Origin: Veillonellaceae bacterium UBA5809
Lineage (GTDB): Bacteria > Bacillota > Negativicutes > Veillonellales > Dialisteraceae
DNA: 10,341 bases
Reading direction: 5' to 3'
Assembly: GCA_002417965.1 (NCBI GenBank)
Contig: DIDD01000143.1
Span: forward strand, 1,213 to 11,553
Positions 7,218-10,341 of this stretch are shown piece by piece; the first letter of the stretch is position 1, and every line of letters starts with the position of its first letter. The position numbers and the translations under genes were made by a program. The notes beneath the pieces are model-generated. The model did not search any database. It had not been told where the DNA came from and was given only the letters and a program-made list of their open reading frames with translations.

Positions 7218-8389
7218 GATTCCACCCCGTTTTCTATGACATTTTTCACTATTTTCATGGCTTTTTCAAGTGTCTCGAAAGAAATGGTAAGAGGCGGAAG
7301 GAACCGCAGCCGTCCATGGGCTGTCAGAACGAGCACTCCCTGCTGCATACATGCAGCCGCTGTATCATCGGCGCTCTTTTCCAGTTCCGCTCCGACCATC
7401 ATTCCCAGTCCGTCAGTTTTGACAACACCATGTGTATCTGCCAGCACTTCCCGGATATAACGGCCTTTATCCGCAGTTTCTTTTAAAAGCCTTTCATCCA
7501 GACGGTCCAGAATATTCAGCGCGCCTGCACAAATCACGGGATTTCCGCCGAATGTGGATCCGTGGGTGCCTTTCGAAAGTGTATCCATACAGACATCTCC
7601 CATCAGGCAGATCCCAATAGGAAGTCCGCCGCCGATTCCTTTCGCTGTCGTCATAATATCCGGAAGCACCCCATACTGCATATACGCATATAAGGTCCCT
7701 GTACGTCCGTTTCCGCACTGCACCTCATCATCAATCAGAAGAATATCATGAGCCCTGCAGTAGTCCGCCGTCTGCTTTACAAAATGGGGAGATAACGCAT
7801 GGACTCCGCCTTCCCCCTGAACCATTTCCATCATAACTGCACAGACTGATTCCGATTCGCATATTCTTTTGACATCTTCAAAATCATCCGGCTCTGCATA
7901 AGAAAATCCTTCCGGGAAGGGACCGAAATACTGATGAAACTCGTCCTGTCCTGTTGCCGCAAGAGTGGCCAGCGTACGTCCGTGAAAACTCTTCTTCAGC
8001 GTCACTACCGTATGTCTGCCTGCGCCATACCGGTCGAAAGAATATTTCCGTGCGCACTTGATGGCGCATTCATTGGCTTCTGCTCCGCTGTTTCCAAAAA
8101 AAGCCTTTCTCATGCCTGTACGTCGGCATAATTCTTCTGCCAGGCGGGTATCCGGCTCTGTGTAATACAGATTTGACACATGAGTTAATTTTCCCATTTG
8201 TTCCGTTACTGCCTTCTGCCACGGCTCATCGCAGGCTCCAAATATATTCACGGCAATTCCCGCGCCGAGATCAATATACTCCCGCCCGGAATCATCATAG
8301 AGCAGCGCTCCCCTGCCCTTCTCAAAAACAATATTATACCGGCTGTAGGTCGGCGCTATATAAGTATGATCCATTTCCTTAATATTCAT
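7214..8389 (-). CDS. argD: Acetylornithine aminotransferase (PLP-dependent, class III)
   Basis: This enzyme converts N-acetylglutamate semialdehyde and glutamate to N-acetylornithine and 2-oxoglutarate in the cytoplasm; many ArgD enzymes also accept succinyl-diaminopimelate pathway substrates. It has 391 aa from the chosen start. FGNSGAEANE is at residues 98-107, FHGRT at 135-139 and the PLP-contacting DEVQ starts at D221. The Schiff-base lysine is K250 in TTAKGIGGGLPIG, with GSTFGGNP following. Two tandem ATG codons (8392 and 8389) are possible starts. GAGGTG lies 3 nt before the first and 6 nt before the second, so I favour 8389. A longer frame to ATG 8431 lies inside argB and is rejected. 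The gene starts about 10 nt after the argB stop and overlaps argF by 4 nt. Ornithine or GABA aminotransferase is unlikely given the operon. Confidence 0.96.
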   Translation of the reverse strand: MNIKEMDHTYIAPTYSRYNIVFEKGRGALLYDDSGREYIDLGAGIAVNIFGACDEPWQKAVTEQMGKLTHVSNLYYTEPDTRLAEELCRRTGMRKAFFGNSGAEANECAIKCARKYSFDRYGAGRHTVVTLKKSFHGRTLATLAATGQDEFHQYFGPFPEGFSYAEPDDFEDVKRICESESVCAVMMEMVQGEGGVHALSPHFVKQTADYCRAHDILLIDDEVQCGNGRTGTLYAYMQYGVLPDIMTTAKGIGGGLPIGICLMGDVCMDTLSKGTHGSTFGGNPVICAGALNILDRLDERLLKETADKGRYIREVLADTHGVVKTDGLGMMVGAELEKSADDTAAACMQQGVLVLTAHGRLRFLPPLTISFETLEKAMKIVKNVIENGVES

Positions 8390-8399
8390 CATATGCACC

Positions 8400-9260
8400 T
8401 CACGGAATAAACATGGTGCCGCTGCCTTCATCAGTCAGAAATTCCACCAGGATGGAATGCGGCATAGTCCCATTAATAATAAATACTTTTTTTACTCCCG
8501 CACTAATCGCATCAATGCAGCATTCCACCTTGGGAATCATTCCGCCCTCGATCACACCCTGCTCCTGCAGAGAAGCTGCTTCATCAACACTGATTTTATG
8601 TATGAGTGATGCTCTGTCATTGGGATCCCGCATGACTCCGTCAATGTTCGTCATTGCCACCATCGCCTCCGCCTTCAGGGCTCCCGCAATGGAAGCCGCT
8701 GCCGTATCGGCATTTACATTGAAACTGCGTTCTTTCCCGTCAGAGGCAACAGAAGAAATAACGGGAATATATCCGTCTGCCAAAAGATCGGTAATCAGTT
8801 TGGTATTGACATATGTGATATGTCCCACTTCTCCCATTTCCTGCGCCATGGGCTGTGCTACAAGGGTCGGTCCGTCGATGCCGCAGATTCCCACTGCACG
8901 TCCGCCTGCAGCATGAAGCATTTTAACCAGATTTTTATTCACTTTCCCTGCCAAAACACCTTGTACAACATCCATAGTTTCTGTATCAGTAACTCTTTTT
9001 CCATTGATAAATCTCGTCTCAATGCCCATTTTTTTCAGCGCATCTGCTATATCCAGTCCGCCTCCGTGCACAACAACCACCTTAATGCCGATCGCCGTCA
9101 TCAAAACAATATCCTTCATGACCTGTTCCTGAATGACAGGTGATTCCATGGCATTGCCTCCGTACTTCACCACCACAATACGTCCGTTGTATTTCCGTAT
9201 ATAAGGCAGTGCCTGAATCAAAATATCCGCCACCTTGGCATTAGAGATTTCACTCTTCAT
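8400..9260 (-). CDS. argB: Acetylglutamate kinase
   Basis: This enzyme phosphorylates N-acetylglutamate with ATP, the usual control step of the pathway. It has 286 aa and an amino acid kinase fold. The first Gly-rich lysine motif VVVKYGGNAM starts near residue 26, followed by HGGGLDI, FNVNAD (catalytic Asp) and GGMIPKV (catalytic Lys). The N-terminal helix (KVADILIQALPYIRKY) and the C-terminal EGSGTM segment resemble arginine-inhibited hexameric kinases, so feedback inhibition is likely (inference). Several usually conserved positions differ: HGGGLDI for HGGGPxI, CGIDG for SGKDG, MTNIDG for LTDxxG, and FIINGT for HIIDGR. I chose the ATG at 9260 because it overlaps the argC stop by 1 nt (TAATG) and has GGAGGGGGAAGGA upstream. 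The frame is open to a TTG at 9284 within argC. Confidence 0.96.
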   Translation of the reverse strand: MKSEISNAKVADILIQALPYIRKYNGRIVVVKYGGNAMESPVIQEQVMKDIVLMTAIGIKVVVVHGGGLDIADALKKMGIETRFINGKRVTDTETMDVVQGVLAGKVNKNLVKMLHAAGGRAVGICGIDGPTLVAQPMAQEMGEVGHITYVNTKLITDLLADGYIPVISSVASDGKERSFNVNADTAAASIAGALKAEAMVAMTNIDGVMRDPNDRASLIHKISVDEAASLQEQGVIEGGMIPKVECCIDAISAGVKKVFIINGTMPHSILVEFLTDEGSGTMFIP

Positions 9261-10216
9261 TATTCCTTCCCCCTCCATATACAAAGTCCCTCTGTCTCAC
9301 GAAGGCCCAGTGCCAGATTCATACACTGCACAGCCGCACCGGAGGCTCCCTTGCCCAGATTATCAAATACGGCATGTACAACTATACGGTCATCATTGCC
9401 TGTTACGTAAATTTTCATACTGTCTGTTCCCGCCATGGCGCTGGCGGTAATATAATCCGGGCTCCGCTGCCGGGATACCTGCACGCAGGCACTGCCATCA
9501 CCATACCATGACTGATACGCCGCCTGTACTTCTTCCGCCGTCATTTCCTTAAGAAAAAAACGGGGACACAAAGGAATCATGACATCCATACCTGCATAAA
9601 ACGGACCTACTACAGGCGAAAATGAAGGTGGAAATGCAAGCCCTGTCACCCGGACAACTTCGGCCAGATGTTTGTGATTCTGCGCCAGCGCATAAACCCT
9701 GGGCGCATCATAATCAATTGGACGGGCCGCTGAATTATACTCACGGATCATTCCCTTACCTCCGCCGCTGTATCCTGTTATAGAACAGGCCGCGGCAGGA
9801 TAATCGGCCCCTATGATTCCCTTTCTGAGCAGGGGATAGAGAATCGCCGTCAGCCCGCTGGCGTGACATCCGGGCACTGCAATCCGTTTCGCCTTTTTAA
9901 TTGAGTCACGCCGCTTTTCCGACAGTTCCGGGAATCCGTATACCCAGCCCGGGGCCGTACGGTGGGCTGTGGACGTATCAATGAGAACCGCCTGACTGCA
10001 TTCATCAGCCGCCGCGGCCGCTTCCCGTGCCGCACCGTCAGGGAGACATAAAAATATAACATCGGCCTGCGACATACATTCCCGGACAGCTCTGCTGTCT
10101 TTTCTGTATTTTTCTTCTATAGGAATGACTGTAATATCTTCCCGTTCTGAAAGACGCTCTGAAAGGCGCAGACCTGTAGTTCCTTCATGGCCGTCAATAA
10201 ATATTTTTGCCGCCAT
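9260..10216 (-). CDS. argC: N-acetyl-gamma-glutamyl-phosphate reductase, type 2 (uncommon form)
   Basis: This enzyme reduces N-acetylglutamyl phosphate to the semialdehyde with NADPH, releasing phosphate. At 318 aa it matches the shorter 'type 2' ArgC family and not the approximately 345-aa common form. The nucleotide-binding start KIFIDGHEGTTGLRL and the type-2 signature DTSTAHRTAPGWVYGFPEL (residues 80-98) are present. The catalytic cysteine is C117 in PGCHASG; the common wording is PGCYxTG, so HAS is odd. SGYSGGGKGMI, the HKH motif (QNHKHLAEV) and the C-terminal DNLGKGASGAAVQ follow. GGAGG (10228-10224) lies 7 nt before the ATG. It is the first gene of the operon, about 24 nt after the predicted transcription start, and overlaps argB by 1 nt. 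The type-2 assignment is from recall of family wording. Confidence 0.93.
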   Translation of the reverse strand: MAAKIFIDGHEGTTGLRLSERLSEREDITVIPIEEKYRKDSRAVRECMSQADVIFLCLPDGAAREAAAAADECSQAVLIDTSTAHRTAPGWVYGFPELSEKRRDSIKKAKRIAVPGCHASGLTAILYPLLRKGIIGADYPAAACSITGYSGGGKGMIREYNSAARPIDYDAPRVYALAQNHKHLAEVVRVTGLAFPPSFSPVVGPFYAGMDVMIPLCPRFFLKEMTAEEVQAAYQSWYGDGSACVQVSRQRSPDYITASAMAGTDSMKIYVTGNDDRIVVHAVFDNLGKGASGAAVQCMNLALGLRETEGLCIWRGKE

Positions 10217-10231
10217 GCCACCGCCTCCATT

Positions 10232-10249
10232 TTTGAATTTTTATACATG
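10232..10249 (-). promoter_or_regulatory. ARG box (ArgR/AhrC operator) over the argC promoter
   Basis: CATGTATAAAAATTCAAA fits the 18-bp ARG box known from Bacillus (CATGAATAAAAATTCAAG-like) with about two differences. It overlaps the last three bases of the -10 and covers the predicted start site, so arginine-bound ArgR would block the promoter. An adjacent palindromic stretch, GATAAT(AAATGC)ATTATC, in the spacer and -10 could be a second, weaker box, since ArgR usually binds tandem sites. The argR gene is not in the window. Confidence 0.7.
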
Positions 10250-10275
10250 ATAATGCATTTATTATCTTTTGTCAA
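10247..10275 (-). promoter_or_regulatory. argCBDF promoter (housekeeping sigma type)
   Basis: A perfect -35 TTGACA (10275-10270), a 17-nt spacer and -10 TATCAT (10252-10247) precede argC. Transcription is predicted to start near 10240, leaving a leader of only about 24 nt. There is thus no room for a riboswitch or T-box, and control is probably by the ARG box that overlaps the -10. Confidence 0.88.
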
Positions 10276-10341
10276 TGCTATTTTCCTCCCATAAAATTGA
10301 GTTTAAAGAAGCTCTATCAAAAAAAGAAAGGCAGCTTATCA
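10276..10341. other. Region upstream of the arg promoter; possible terminator half at the edge
   Basis: These 66 bp hold no gene that I can support. On the minus strand AAGCTGCC followed by TTTCTTTTTTT (about 10319-10338) looks like the right arm and T tract of an intrinsic terminator whose left arm would lie outside the window. If so, an upstream gene ends there on the same strand. This cannot be shown from the window. Confidence 0.35.

Noticed and set aside
8390..8431. Longer ArgD start at 8431
   Set aside because: It lies inside the argB C-terminal coding region without a ribosome site, and ArgD families begin close to the tandem ATG codons.
9261..9284. 8-residue extension of ArgB from the TTG at 9284
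   Set aside because: The ATG at 9260 forms a TAATG junction with argC and has a strong purine-rich ribosome site; the extension would translate that site itself.

Overview
The window reads almost entirely on the minus strand and carries two back-to-back operons. In transcription order, from high to low coordinates, they are argC-argB-argD-argF (about 10275 to 6182) and rpoB-rpoC (about 6128 to beyond position 1). All six genes are recognisable housekeeping genes with intact reading frames. rpoC is cut by the left window edge. No mobile element, CRISPR array, tRNA or rRNA is visible. I do not see an undescribed multi-gene system here. The interest lies in gene order, regulation and unusual residues.

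The organism is most likely an anaerobic Firmicute. The TTG-started RpoC beginning MLDVNEF, the strong purine-rich Shine-Dalgarno sites and the TTGACA-17-nt promoters fit Firmicutes. The diderm Negativicutes (Veillonella/Dialister/Megasphaera type) are my best guess from RpoB and RpoC wording and moderate GC, but this is recall and not a search.

Arginine block: argC (type-2 form), argB, argD and argF are packed with overlaps of 1 to 4 nt or gaps of a few nt. They are driven by one consensus promoter overlapped by an 18-bp ARG box, and closed by a strong intrinsic terminator. Together they encode acetylglutamate to acetylglutamyl phosphate (ArgB), to the semialdehyde (ArgC), to acetylornithine (ArgD), and then ornithine to citrulline (ArgF). 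The step releasing ornithine (argJ or argE) is missing from the cluster.

Intergenic block (5936-6296): this holds the argF terminator, then a consensus rpoB promoter, then a leader of about 158 nt. The leader contains a perfect 15-bp hairpin and a possible 34-codon leader ORF whose stop codon lies inside the rpoB Shine-Dalgarno.

RNA polymerase block: rpoB (1249 aa) and rpoC (N-terminal 719 aa seen) are separated by 26 nt. rplJ-rplL, the usual upstream neighbours of rpoB, are replaced by the arginine operon. RpoB has a wild-type-looking rifampicin region, a Gly-to-Cys change next to an active-site lysine, and a long acidic C-terminal tail.
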